Origin: Brachionus manjavacas | Lineage: Eukaryota > Rotifera > Eurotatoria > Ploima > Brachionidae | NCBI GenBank assembly: GCA_019054805.1 | Contig: JAHQIY010000023.1 | Span: 434,001-498,000 of the forward strand | Reading direction: 5' to 3' | Length of the DNA: 64,000 nt | Shown here: positions 48,457-58,548 of the stretch, in pieces | How the letters are laid out: every line of letters begins with the position of its first letter | Numbering within the stretch: position 1 is the first letter of the stretch | Position numbers and translations under genes: made by a program | Notes under the pieces: generated by a model | Database searches by the model: none | What the model was told of the DNA's origin: nothing | Seen by the model: only the letters and a program-made list of their open reading frames with translations

Positions 48457-49085
48457 ATGAATTTAAAAATCAATGATAAAGTTTCATTTAAAAGATCAAA
48501 TGGTATAAAATTAATATCATGCATTATAATTAAATATTGTTTAAAATTTTTTTTTAAGGATTAATTCAAATAGGATTTATTAAGAGTATAAATCAAGAAA
48601 AATTAGAGCTGGTATGGAATAGTAATCAGAGGACTTTTGCAAAAAATCTTCGAATTGAGGACGTCAAGCTTGTTAAAAATAAATATTTTTCCCTTAAAAC
48701 ATTCTTAATATCATTGATGGTTGTCATTTTTAGTTTGTTTGGAATTTTGATTGGGGAAGGTGTTTATGTTAACTATGTTGAACAAGAAATAGCATATAAT
48801 AAGTGCTTGCCGTATAAAGATTTAAGTTTTTTTGTTTTTTTTTTCACAGACTTTTGTTCAAAGAGTCCTTCTTTTCTAAGAGCAATCCTTGTTACTTTTT
48901 CTGATATAGCTTCTAGTATAGGGCATTGTGGTGGTCTCTACTTAAATTTTTTTTTTAAAGGATTATTTACAAATGTTGGAATTTTTGGATTTTTTCAAAT
49001 TGTTATTTGTGTGATCACCTTTGTTATAATTTTTTTAACTTTAATTTTTTTTATATGTTTATATGCTAGAAAAAAATTAGTGTAA
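48457..49085 (+). CDS. Small membrane protein with SH3/Tudor-like N-terminus (two exons)
   Basis: Exon 1 is 48457-48502 from an ATG and exon 2 is 48559-49085. The 56-nt intron has GTATAA and TTTTTAAG ends, and the frame continues exactly across it, giving 190 residues. Residues 1-55 (KINDKVSFKRSNG, GFIKSINQEKLELVW, then LRIEDVKLV) look like a small beta-barrel of the type at the N-terminus of KIF2-family kinesins (KRSDGRIH...VEW). The rest is hydrophobic: a membrane segment near residues 65-90 (FLISLMVVIFSLFGILIGEG), a Cys-bearing loop, and a long segment at 155-185 (FFQIVICVITFVIIFLTLIF) ending in RKKLV. This is an intact frame in an otherwise frameshifted element. Its role is unknown. It is unlike any standard transposition protein, and the similarity is by eye only. 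Confidence 0.65.
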
Positions 49086-49149
49086 TATTATTGTTTTTTC
49101 TTTAAAAAATAAAATTTTTTTAAAATTTAAATAAGAAAAATATTATTTT

Positions 49150-50110
49150 ATGGACCTTGTTAATGCAGAGAAGTCCGCTATGGGTCTTACTTTCGTCCTG
49201 GGTCTCGAGACCAGCAAAAAAGTTCCGCAATATCGTTCCTATTTGATCGTTCCGCAATATCGGGATGATTCGACTATTCTGGCCTTTTAAAGAGAGACCA
49301 GCACGAGTCCTTATCCTTATCGCTGGACTAATTTTGTGCTAATAGCTCTTAATACGAGCGCAACCAGCTGCCGACCGAATCATGAGACCGTTTTGTAGAT
49401 TGGCAAAGAGCGCGTGAGTGATTGGAAATTCCTAATGGAAAGATATCTGTGGGTAGAGCGAAGTAGGCGTCCACCTTTACTTTTTCCCTAGATATAGAGC
49501 TGTGAGCTGTGAGACCCTTGGCCTGAATCTGACAATCATCGAACTGGGCGAAAATTCTTTCGACCTGGTTGCAAAAGAAGCTGGTGGTAGTAGGTGGAGG
49601 AGGCTGTTGGAGATCCCTCGCCTATTTGATCATTTTCCTTATCATTTTGCTCTTGAAGCTCGTCTTCCGAGCTTTCTGGATTGTCCATGTACCTCCACGA
49701 TTCCATAAGGAATTATGGAACATTACTAATTAATTCCATAATTAATTAATAATGTTCGTGTCTTTGTCCCAGAAGTATTTACTAATTACCGGGCGACCGA
49801 ACTTCCACTTATGAATTAATGAATAATTAGGGTGATTAGTGGTGGGTGAAAGGATATTGTTGACTAAATCGATCCCCGGTGTGAGCTTTGCTAGTTCCTT
49901 AAAACCGCATCCTGCTTTTTGAGCGAGTGCGAGACTTAGCTGTAGCTGTCTTGTTGCCTCCTGTTTTAGGAAGCCTTCCTGAGGAGCTAGCAGGCTTTGT
50001 GGCTACCACTACTACGTTGTCCCTCTGTGGGATGTAGCTTGCCTTATCTAATGAGAATATCATGATCTTCAAAAAATTTAGGGTCCTATCCCAGCTTCCT
50101 TTAGAGACTA
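49150..50110 (-). other. GC-richer nested insert with broken minus-strand coding scraps
   Basis: Base composition jumps abruptly (GGTCTCGAGACC, GACCGAATCATGAGACCG, CTTCCTGAGGAGCTAGC) and drops again after about 50110, so this is foreign to the transposon. On the minus strand a 54-codon frame (50063-49899) starts MIFSLDKASYIPQRDN and ends with a basic TAKSRTRSKSRMRF tail. A second (49688-49536) starts MDNPESSEDELQEQNDKEND. After a one-base shift the frame continues as VERIFAQFDDCQIQAKGL to a stop at 49349. Acidic and basic low-complexity segments of this kind occur in retroelement gag, but I cannot identify the source. No target duplication or terminal repeat is evident. Confidence 0.5.
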
Positions 50111-51150
50111 CTTAACTACCAAAACAAAAAACTTCAATTGTATTAGAATAAAGTCTTTTAAAGTTTATAATAGTTTTTAACCACAATTATAAAAAACGAT
50201 TAAAAAATTAAATATTAATTATTAAATTTTTCTAATCAATAAGTGGCTCAAGGATACGAGGTCAGCTTTTTTAATGACAATTGGTGCTATTTGTAGAGTA
50301 CCACAAGTAAAATTGTGATTAATTTGCAGGAGCATTAGGACTTAAAACAGTCAGCATAAAAAAATGAATAAGTCTTAGATTTGCAGGTTAAATAAAATTA
50401 TGAAAGTTTTTAAGTTTTTTAAAGTTATTAAATTCAAATGATTATTGATAATTCATTGCATATGTAAATGAGTAAAAAGAGATAATATTTTTTATTAAGA
50501 ATTCGAATCCAAATCATGTCACAAAAATATAACATTAAAAAAACCTATTTATTCTTCAGCTCAGATTTGGGCTCTTTTTGACATTTGATTTGATTTTTTG
50601 GGGTGTTGTGAATTTCAAAAAACAAATAGAAAAAAAAATTCATCATGTTTTGATAAATCAAAATTAGAGTTAATAAAAAAATATTAGAAAAAATAAGGCC
50701 ACAAACTGCAACAAAGTATGTTACACTTTATCGCCTTAAATAAAATTTTTTTATTCTATTTTCTGTTTTTTAAATTCACAATACCATTAATGGTAAATAA
50801 TTTATTTGTTTATTTGTAATTTTATATTTTTGTTAAATAAATGTGAATATTAAATATCTTATAAAAATTCCAATAAAATGATGATTCGTTCGAATTTATC
50901 CATCTATTTTCCTGAATCAAAAACCAAGTTCAGATGCAAAAATTAAGATTTTATCATTCAAGTGAAATTTAAAATTAAACATTGTTTTTTGAAATAAAAG
51001 TGATATTCTAAAAAATGATATTTTTCCTTTTCTCTAAATTTTTTTATCGCTATTAATAATCTAATAAAATATACACTATGTTTAAAAAGTTAATTATTGT
51101 ATTTAGCAAGTAAAAATTTATTTAAAAAAAAAATTTACATAAAATTAAAT
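50111..51150. other. AT-rich spacer in the transposon
   Basis: No motif, exon pair or repeat could be recognised. The sequence is A/T runs with scattered stops in all frames. Confidence 0.5.
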
Positions 51151-51154
51151 TGAT

Positions 51155-51717
51155 TTATTTTTTTTTTAATTCTTTTCTTCTTTTTCTGTAAAACCATTGA
51201 CTGATTTGTCTTCTTGTGATCTCGAGATTCTCTGCCAATTCAGATATTTGTTCTTTTTGTGGATATGCACACATTTTCAAAAAATTCATTCAGTTTTATT
51301 TCTTCGTTTAATGATATGCGTTTAGACGAATTAAATTTTTTATTTCTTGAATTTGAAATCCATCTTGATATTTGACGGACCGACAAATTTGTTTTTAGCT
51401 AATTGAATCTTTTCATTTCGAGAAAATCTTTTTGGTATATGAGTGCATCGTAAAGAATCCTGCGATTTTTAAAATTTATTCGTTTTTTTGAATTTTTTCT
51501 TAATAGGCTGATTATCATTTTTCTTGGACTGTTTTTTATTGATAAATGTATTGAAAACTTTCGATAAACTTCGAAAAGAGACTTTCGAAGAATTAAAAAA
51601 CATTTTAAAAGCATTGGTAGAAAATCTCCAGCTTAAGTTAGCTGAAGCTCTAAGTGAAGTGAGTAAAATGTTTGAATAACGAATTAATGCCATTTTAAAA
51701 ATAATCTTAAACATCAA
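51155..51717 (-). pseudogene. Homeodomain-like gene with two recognition helices (frames broken)
   Basis: Reading the minus strand: a basic stretch (NKKQSKKN, PIKKKFKK) that could be a nuclear signal, then NFKNRRILYDAL, KDFLEMKRFN, a TAG codon, and LKTNLSVRQISRWISNSRNK. That last piece has the spacing of homeodomain helices 2-3 (R-Q-I-x-x-W-I-x-N-x-R). A linker (SLNEEIKLNEFFENV) leads, after a one-base shift in a T run, to YPQKEQISELAENLEI and TRRQISQWFYRKRRKELKKK, a second and more canonical helix 3 (Q-I-x-x-W-F-x-x-K-R-R), ending at TAA 51155-51157. Homeodomains bind DNA in the nucleus. In PIF/Harbinger a Myb-like partner does this for the transposase, and this protein could do the same here. 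The N-terminal part above 51480 is uncertain because its antisense also reads as a plausible coiled coil. Confidence 0.65.
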
Positions 51718-51814
51718 GATAAAAAGATTAAAATAAAATATTGGAATAATAATTATATCAAAAAAAATCTAAAATTAAAATACTAACGACAAGAAAAAAT
51801 TTTTAAGGTAAAAG

Positions 51815-52680
51815 ATATAGAATTTGGAAGAAAAAACCATAATTTTTATCTTTTCTAAAGATATGTTTTCTGCCTTAAAATAAGTTTTTTAGTATAAAAA
51901 TCTTTATTGAGGTCAATATCGATTTTTTATGTTAAAAAATAGAATTTGGAAGAAAAAACTATAATTTTTATCTTTATTAAAGATATGTTTTCTGCCTTAA
52001 AATAAGTTTTTTAGTATAAAAATCTTTATTGAGGTCAATATCGATTTTTTATGTTAAAAAAATAGAATTTGGAAGAAAAAACTATAATTTTTATCTTTTT
52101 TAAAGATATGTTTTCTGCCTTAAAATAAGTTTTTTTAGTATAAAAATCTTTATTGAGGTCAATATCGATTTTTTATGTTAAAAAAATAGAATTTGGAAGA
52201 AAAAACTATAATTTTTATCTTTATTAAAGATATGTTTTCTGCCTTAAAATAAGTTTTTAGTATAAAAATCTTTATTGAGGTCAATATCGATTTTTTATGT
52301 TAAAAAAATAGAATTTGGAAGAAAAAACTATAATTTTTATCTTTTTTAAAGATATGTTTTCTGCCTTAAAATAAGTTTTTTTAGTATAAAAATCTTTATT
52401 GAGGTCAATATCGATTTTTTATGTTAAAAAATAGAATTTGGAAGAAAAAAACTATATTTTTTATCTTTTTTAAAGATATGTTTTCTGCCTTAAAATTTGT
52501 TTTTTTAGTATAAAAATCTTTATTGAGGTCAATATCGATTTTTTATGTTAAAAAATAGAATTTGGAAGAAAAAACTATAATTTTTATCTTTTTTAAAGAT
52601 ATGTTTTCTGCCTTAAAATAAGTTTTTTTAGTATAAAAATCTTTATTGAGGTCAATATCGATTTTTTATGTTAAAAAGTA
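51815..52680 (+). repeat. 122-bp minisatellite, seven units
   Basis: The unit starts near AGAATTTGGAAGAAAAAACT, passes ATCTTTNTTAAAGAT (a small palindrome) and GTTTTCTGCCTTAAAATAAG, and ends ATTGAGGTCAATATCGATTT. Unit starts lie near 51820, 51942, 52065, 52190, 52311, 52432 and 52557. Units are about 97% alike, differing mainly in A/T run length, so amplification was recent. It sits between the minus-strand homeodomain gene and the plus-strand genes, so it could be a shared regulatory or transposase-binding region. Confidence 0.9.
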
Positions 52681-52911
52681 AGAATTTTCGCTGAAACTTG
52701 ATTCAAAAAAGATATTCTTAAAAATATAATATTTTTTTATTTCGATAAAAAAGTTGTAGTAAAATAATTTTTTCAAACAAAATCTAAAAGGAGATGCAAT
52801 TATATATTTTTTTCTTTTTTTATTTTGTTTAAATTTCAAAAAAAGTAAAACTTTATCATCTGCCCATATAATTTCTAATAAAAAAAATGTAAACACTGAA
52901 ACATTTTCTAG

Positions 52912-53580
52912 TCATTTTCCTCAAACACTTTTCATGGTGTAAGCAACGCTGTGGCATGTGATGATAAACTTCGTTGCCTAAAAATTATTGAATTTTCAAT
53001 ATCTCCAAATCATTCATTGAATTGTTTCGACAAATATCTACCAATTATTTTTGGCGATTCTCAGATTGGTTTTTATCCACGGGATGGAGGCATTTTATTT
53101 TACCATCAAAAAAATTCAGAAACATGTCAAAAAATTAAAAGGTAATTTTTGATTGCAGTAAATTTTAATTTTCTTACTCTAATTTCTTTTGTTAGGTTTA
53201 AAATAAATGAAGAACAAGTTCTAATTATAATTAGGGAAACAATAGCAATTAGCGACATAAAAAATGTAGAAGAGACAATTGAATGGCTCTTATTTAAAAA
53301 TAATGAGTTCGCTTGTTGGCTTATGTTCTCATTTGGATTATACGATGAAGAAAAAAACAGAATTTTTTATTTTGTTGGATTAAAAGTATTTTTTTATTTG
53401 AAGATTTGAATTTAAAATTTGTTATCTATTTAGGATCTAGTGTTTATCGGAGCTTGTCTTCTTACAGTGAAATCTATTTATACAAAACTGTGCATAATTT
53501 ACATTTGTATTAAAGTTTTAACAGAAGAATCAAGAGTAAAATGTCAGATAAAAAAGTTAATGAAACCAAAAAATCAAAGT
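52912..53580 (+). CDS. Unknown multi-exon gene (partial model)
   Basis: At least three exons read in frame: 52912-53141, 53196-53385 and 53434-about 53579. The introns at 53142-53195 (54 nt) and 53386-53433 (48 nt) have GTAA/TTAG and GTAT/TTAG ends, and an upstream exon is implied by the acceptor TTTTCTAG before 52912. Recognisable text is FHGVSNAVACDDKLRCL, NCFDKYLPIIFGDSQIGFYP, EEQVLIIIRETIAISDI, NNEFACWLMFSFGLYDEE and a hydrophobic LVFIGACLLTV segment with a basic end. No family is recognised. It lies 150 bp upstream of the transposase on the same strand and could be its upstream part or a separate accessory gene. Confidence 0.5.
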
Positions 53581-53728
53581 AGATTTTTCAATTTTTTTTG
53601 TATTTTTTTCAAATAAAAGTTTAAACTATATTTATTATATCACTCTAATCGATAATAACACAAAATATTATTTTTATGAAATTTTTAAGAACTCAATCTT
53701 CATTTTTTAGATAAAAAAATAAATTAAA

Positions 53729-56700
53729 ATGTCCACGAAAAAGATAGAAACAGCTATAAATTCGCATAATTGCTGTTTTATTTGTAGACGGAAGCGTTCT
53801 GATAGGATTAAACTGCGAACAATTAATAAAAATTCAATTATTCATGCATTCAAAATGAAAAAGAATAATTATTGATGAAAATGCAAGATGCTGCAGAAAC
53901 CATCTTGATAATAATGGTTGTATTAAAGAGGAACTTTATGGTCAAATTCGTACAAAAAAAAAAAAATTATAAGAATCAATTAATAAAAATGTTTGATATG
54001 TTTGAAGTCGGTGAAAAAAGTGTGTTTGAAAAATTTAAAGATATTTCTTCTGTTCAAGACTCACATTGTATTGAAATTACAGGTTGGACAAAAAAACAAT
54101 TTTTAGACTTTTCTAAATTCATCACTAGCATAAAAAATAGTAAAAATCGTTCGAAAGAACAGCTGATTGCTCTTTATCGATACTGGTTAAGAACAGGAAC
54201 AAACCAATCAGTACTTGCTAAAATTTTTAAAAGGGATGTTCTCAACAAGCCATTAGTAAATACTTGTCTCAAATACGAAAGGCAATAAACGAAGATTTTG
54301 TTCCATTTTTTCTTGGAGCTGATAGAAAAAGAGAATTTTTTTGAAACACAACAATGAAATGGTAACAGAACTTCTATCAATTAAGAATGAAGAACTTGTT
54401 ATTGTTTGTGATGGTACCTATACTCGCATTGAAAAAAGTCAGAATAATAACTTCCAGTATAAAAGTTGGAGTGTTCAAAAATCAACATCATTACTTAAGC
54501 CTTTTATTATATGCTGTAGTGATGGATATATTATTGACTGTTATGGATCATTTTCTGCAAATATGAACGATGCTTGTATATTTGAATATATATTGAAGAC
54601 AGACTTAGCTCTAAAAGAAAAGATTCTTCTTCCTGGAAAAACAATTATCTTTCTCGATAGAGGTTTGTAAAAATTTATAATTTGCACTAAAGAATTTTAT
54701 TATGTGAATTGTTAAAAATAAAAGATTTATTTAAAAGGATTTAGAGATGTCGTATTACAACTTAGAGAAAAAATACGATTTTGATGTAAAAATTCCAACT
54801 TGTCAGCAGTTTTTAAATAATGATTTGGATGAGTCTAATTTAAAATCTAAACAGCTTTCTACCAAACAGGCTAATGAAACACGAATGGTAACAAAGGTAA
54901 ATTAAATTATGTTTTTTTTATTAAAATTTTATTTGATTAATTAAGTGTCGATTCATAGTTGAAAAAAAAATCGGCGAAATTAAAAAATTTAGGGCTTTAG
55001 AAAATGTTCGAAATACAGCTATTGGTCATATTCAAATTGACTATCGAATAGCATCAGCAATGATTAATTTCAGCCATATTAGTTGTTCCCCTGATGGAAA
55101 TCATGGAAAAAAAATTGCGCGAAGAATGATTAGAAAATCAAAAATAACCAAGAATGAATTAGAGTTTTTAATAGGAAAACATTTGGAAACAAAATTGATA
55201 GCATCTATTTCGATTTCAAGTATTGTTGATTTTCCAATTCTAAGACCAAAACAAATGATGAGAAAGTTATTTCTTGGATCATATCAGTTAAAGCAAGCTA
55301 GAGCCTACGCTGATGACCTTTTATTTAATAAAACAGCTTACATTGTTAGCTCAAGATTGATGAAGAATATGTCAAATAGGGTTTTAACTGATGAATATGA
55401 AAATTCAAAAATCCTTGCATTTGAAATAATTTCACGTCATAGAAGATCTAAAAAAAATCTAAAAGATATTGGGCAAACCAGCTATGTTAAACAGTTTAAA
55501 AATACATACAAAGTTTTTATCAAATATATACCTGGATTAAATCATTCGAAGTCAATTCAAGGTAAATTCAAAATTTTACACTATTTACTAGGTAATCTTT
55601 TGATTTTAATTTTTATTTAAGCTCATATATGCACATGTTTGTCAGGTCGTCGAATAGTCGGATGCTGTAGCCATGTCGCAACTGTGATTTATTATTTAAG
55701 CTATTTAAAATATAGAACACCTGGTATCATATCAAAAGGAAGACATTTAAACGAAATTCCTATCGATATACAGAATCAACAGTTGCCTAACAAACCGAAA
55801 AATATTAAAGGAAAGAGAAGTAGAAAAGAAAGTTCAAGTGATTCGGAATATACTACTAGTTGTTCAGATTCAAGTGATATTGAAATTGAAATCCTTCAAA
55901 AGGAATTGAATCAAACTCATGAAATATCATCAAACGATTTAACAAGTATTGAATCATTCAAAAATCACATACCAAAGTGGGGAGCTTTCATTGAATACAA
56001 AGGGAAAAAAACGTTTTTGTTTCAAAAACTTGCTCAATTGATTATATTCTTTTAGCATTCTGGTATCTTTATAAAAAAATTCTTCTTATTTTCAAAATAT
56101 AATAAGTAACAAGTTGACTATAGTTATAAAAGACATTATAGATGAAGTGGATAAAAAGAATTTCGATAAAGCTAAAGAATTATGGATTAAACAAATAATG
56201 AGCTATGATACAAAATTAAATTTTTCTGAAAATTTTATTGAAATATCACTTGATAATAATGAAGAAGATAATTTTTCAAAGAATTTAAAAGAATTTCAAA
56301 AGTATGTATTTATTCAACAAAGTTGTTCAAGATGTGAAAAAAATGAGAGAAATATTCCCAAAGAATCTGATGTCATACTTTTTAAAAAATCTAATTCAAA
56401 AATTAAGTTATCAGCTGAAAATGAAGAAAGATGCAAGTCATGCAAGTTGACTTTTGAATTCAACGTTAAATTTTTTAATCAGCCTACATTTTTGTTTATA
56501 AAATCAGCAGAGAAGAACATTTTTATCCATGAATTACCAGATGTTATAACATGTGATAATAGAAACTATAATTTTCTTTGTGCAACTTTAAACAAACCAG
56601 GCCATACTGTTTCAATTTTTAAGCTAAAAAATGATTTTTATGTGGTTGATGACATATATAAAACTGTCAAAAAATTATCTAAATATGGAAAAAATCTGAA

Positions 56701-56776
56701 AAAGAAGAGAGATCATTTTTATTTTCAAAAAGCAACCATCAGTTATTCATTTTATTATTTAATCAATAGTTTTTAA
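53729..56776 (+). CDS. DDE transposase fused to a ubiquitin-protease-like domain (frameshifted)
   Basis: The ATG is at 53729-53731. In order: a Cys/His N-terminus (NCCFICRRKR, then ARCCRNHLD); an all-helical region (SHCIEITGWTKKQFLDF, then AISKYLSQIRKAIN); a DDE_Tnp_4-type catalytic core with Asp in CDGTYT (54410), Asp in FLDRG (54656) and Glu in IVEKKIGEIK (54961); RNTAIGHIQIDYRIA; and a Cys/His motif VGCCSHVATVIYYL. A further domain has TCSIDYILLAFWYL (Cys box), paired CSRC and CKSC, and PGHTVSIFKLKNDFYVVDD (His box), resembling a C19-type ubiquitin protease. The introns 54663-54737, 54897-54945 and 55562-55645 splice in frame. Frameshifts at about 53870, 54240, 54337, 54770, 56015 and 56082 all lie in or next to short homopolymers. 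Frames join only when these are allowed, so the copy is either inactive or contains sequencing errors. Confidence 0.8.
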
Positions 56777-57044
56777 TTTTTTTTAAAATTTTTTTGAATA
56801 AACAAATTATTAATTCATTTTCTATTTACTAACATTTAAACGTTATAACAAAAAAAAATTTAGACGTATGTTGATTTTTTAAATATATGTTGATAAGTAA
56901 AAAAATTAAATATTAATTACAACTAATATATTTACAAAATTTTAATGGATCGCAGCAAATTTTTTACAATTAAATTATACAAAAAGCAACAAAGACAATT
57001 AACCAGAACAAGTTAGAAGGAAATATTAATACAAAAACAATGGA

Positions 57045-57554
57045 TCAGAAACATGAAACAGGATGAGAAACTAATTCTCTTGTTCTGGTTGAATCAGTAT
57101 CATTTAGTTTTTCTAATTTAAAATGTTCCCTTAAAAATTGAGAATTTTCATATTGGTTTTCATAAATACAAACATCCTTTTAATGAAATTGTGTAAAAAA
57201 ATGCCATTTTTTTATCTTTGTAAATTACTTCGAAGCTATCGTCATTTGTCTGATTATACACTTCTTCAGAAACGATTGCAGATTGAAGCTTAAAAAAAAA
57301 TTTTGCTTATTCTTTTATAAGATATTTTTGAAAAAACCTCGTTAAGATCTCTCAAAAATGCTTTGGCAAATTTTGGTTGTGCGCACAGACAAGGCTGTCG
57401 ATCAATTATAGGAACATTTTGGTCCTGGCCCTTTAAAAAATATTTAAAAGGAAAATGCAAGACAATTTATTACCAAAATCTGATTCCGATTATCAGCTGA
57501 AAAACGTGAGACACCATTTTGACCAATACTTAAGTTCAAATCTGAATTTGGGTT
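57045..57554 (-). CDS. Unknown minus-strand gene (two exons visible, frameshifted)
   Basis: The exon 57554-57474 is exactly 27 codons (NPNSDLNLSIGQNG to NRNQIL). It is bounded by an acceptor (AAATTAAG) and a donor (GTAATA). A 43-nt intron ending TTTTTAAAG follows, and the next exon from 57430 reads GQDQNVPIIDRQPCLCAQPK and then FAKAFLRDLNEVFSKISYKR. After homopolymer shifts near 57296 and 57184 it continues as QSAIVSEEVYNQTNDDSFEV and YENQYENSQFLREHFKLEK to TGA at 57045. The consistent splice signals and hydrophilic composition support a real gene. A minus-strand frame at 57844-57587 may be its first exon. No family is recognised. It converges on the transposase gene. Confidence 0.5.
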
Positions 57555-57849
57555 CTTAATTTAAAAATAAAAAAATTGCTCAGCTTTTAGAAAAAGAAAT
57601 TACATTTTTTTTTGAAAAATAATTTTTTCAGTAATGATACAGATAAGCAAATTAAAAATACAGTCAAAAGAACTATAAAAAATCTGGTCATTGATATCAT
57701 ATTTATATCAATTCTGATATCTATTGAATTTTTAGAATTGTTCAAAAAGTTTGAAACTGTCAAATTCGTTGAAATCGAAGACTTTTTAGCTGCAATTTTT
57801 GTACTTGACCAAAATTTCTCCAAAAACGCATTGAACGAACTCACTTTAT

Positions 57850-58548
57850 AAAAGAAATATTAATGAAAAAAAACAAGTTGAAACCGGATGGTAAAGAAAA
57901 GCTTAAAGAAACTTTTTGAGTAAAAAAAATAGATTAGAAAAGAAGATCAAAATACAAAGAAATCGGTTCAAACTTCTTTTAAAACAGATTTCATAAGGCC
58001 ATTAAAATTTTGAGCTAGGTTAAAAAGAGACTGACTGAAATTTCAAAATCAAAAAATTCATTTTTTAAAATGACTAATCATTTTTTGAAAATTTTGTTTC
58101 AATAAACAATTAAAAAAATTTTTCTTGAGATGTATGCTATAATTTTTTATTAATTTTAAATCATTAATATGGAAAAAATAAATTGAAAATAATATTTCAA
58201 AATGAATATTGACAAATGAAACAAAATAAAACTTAACAAAAAGTTTAAATATTTTAGATTATATTAAATTTTTAATTGCTTTTGCTTTCCTCTGCGTTAC
58301 TGGTTTAAATTCATTTTTTTTCATTTTTATTTCTTTTTAAAAAGTAGTCGATAATTGATGAAAAAATTTATGATCAAAAATAAGTAAATTATTGATAATC
58401 CAAAATACTTTAAATTATTTACCTTTTTATTTTGGTAAAGCCTTTAAAGGGAAATAATCATTTAGATAAAAAATTTTTCAAATCATGAATATCATCCCAA
58501 ATAAAATAAATCATTGTTTTTTAAAAATAAATTAAATAAATATAAAAT
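57850..58548. other. AT-rich subterminal region of the transposon
   Basis: This lies between the last gene-like unit and the right terminal repeat. Only A/T runs and short frames are present, and no motif is recognised. Confidence 0.5.

Noticed and set aside
51500-51680. A plus-strand coiled-coil frame (FDKLRKETFEELKNILKALV...)
   Set aside because: It lacks a start and splice context and overlaps the N-terminal part of the minus-strand homeodomain gene in antisense. I prefer the minus strand but cannot exclude it.
52666-52896. Minus-strand frame after the 122-bp array
   Set aside because: It is Lys/Phe-rich low complexity expected from A/T runs, with no splice partners.
57587-57851. Plus-strand frame with a hydrophobic stretch
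   Set aside because: It begins with TTG, not ATG, and overlaps an equally long minus-strand frame that fits better as a first exon of the gene at 57045-57554; neither is certain.
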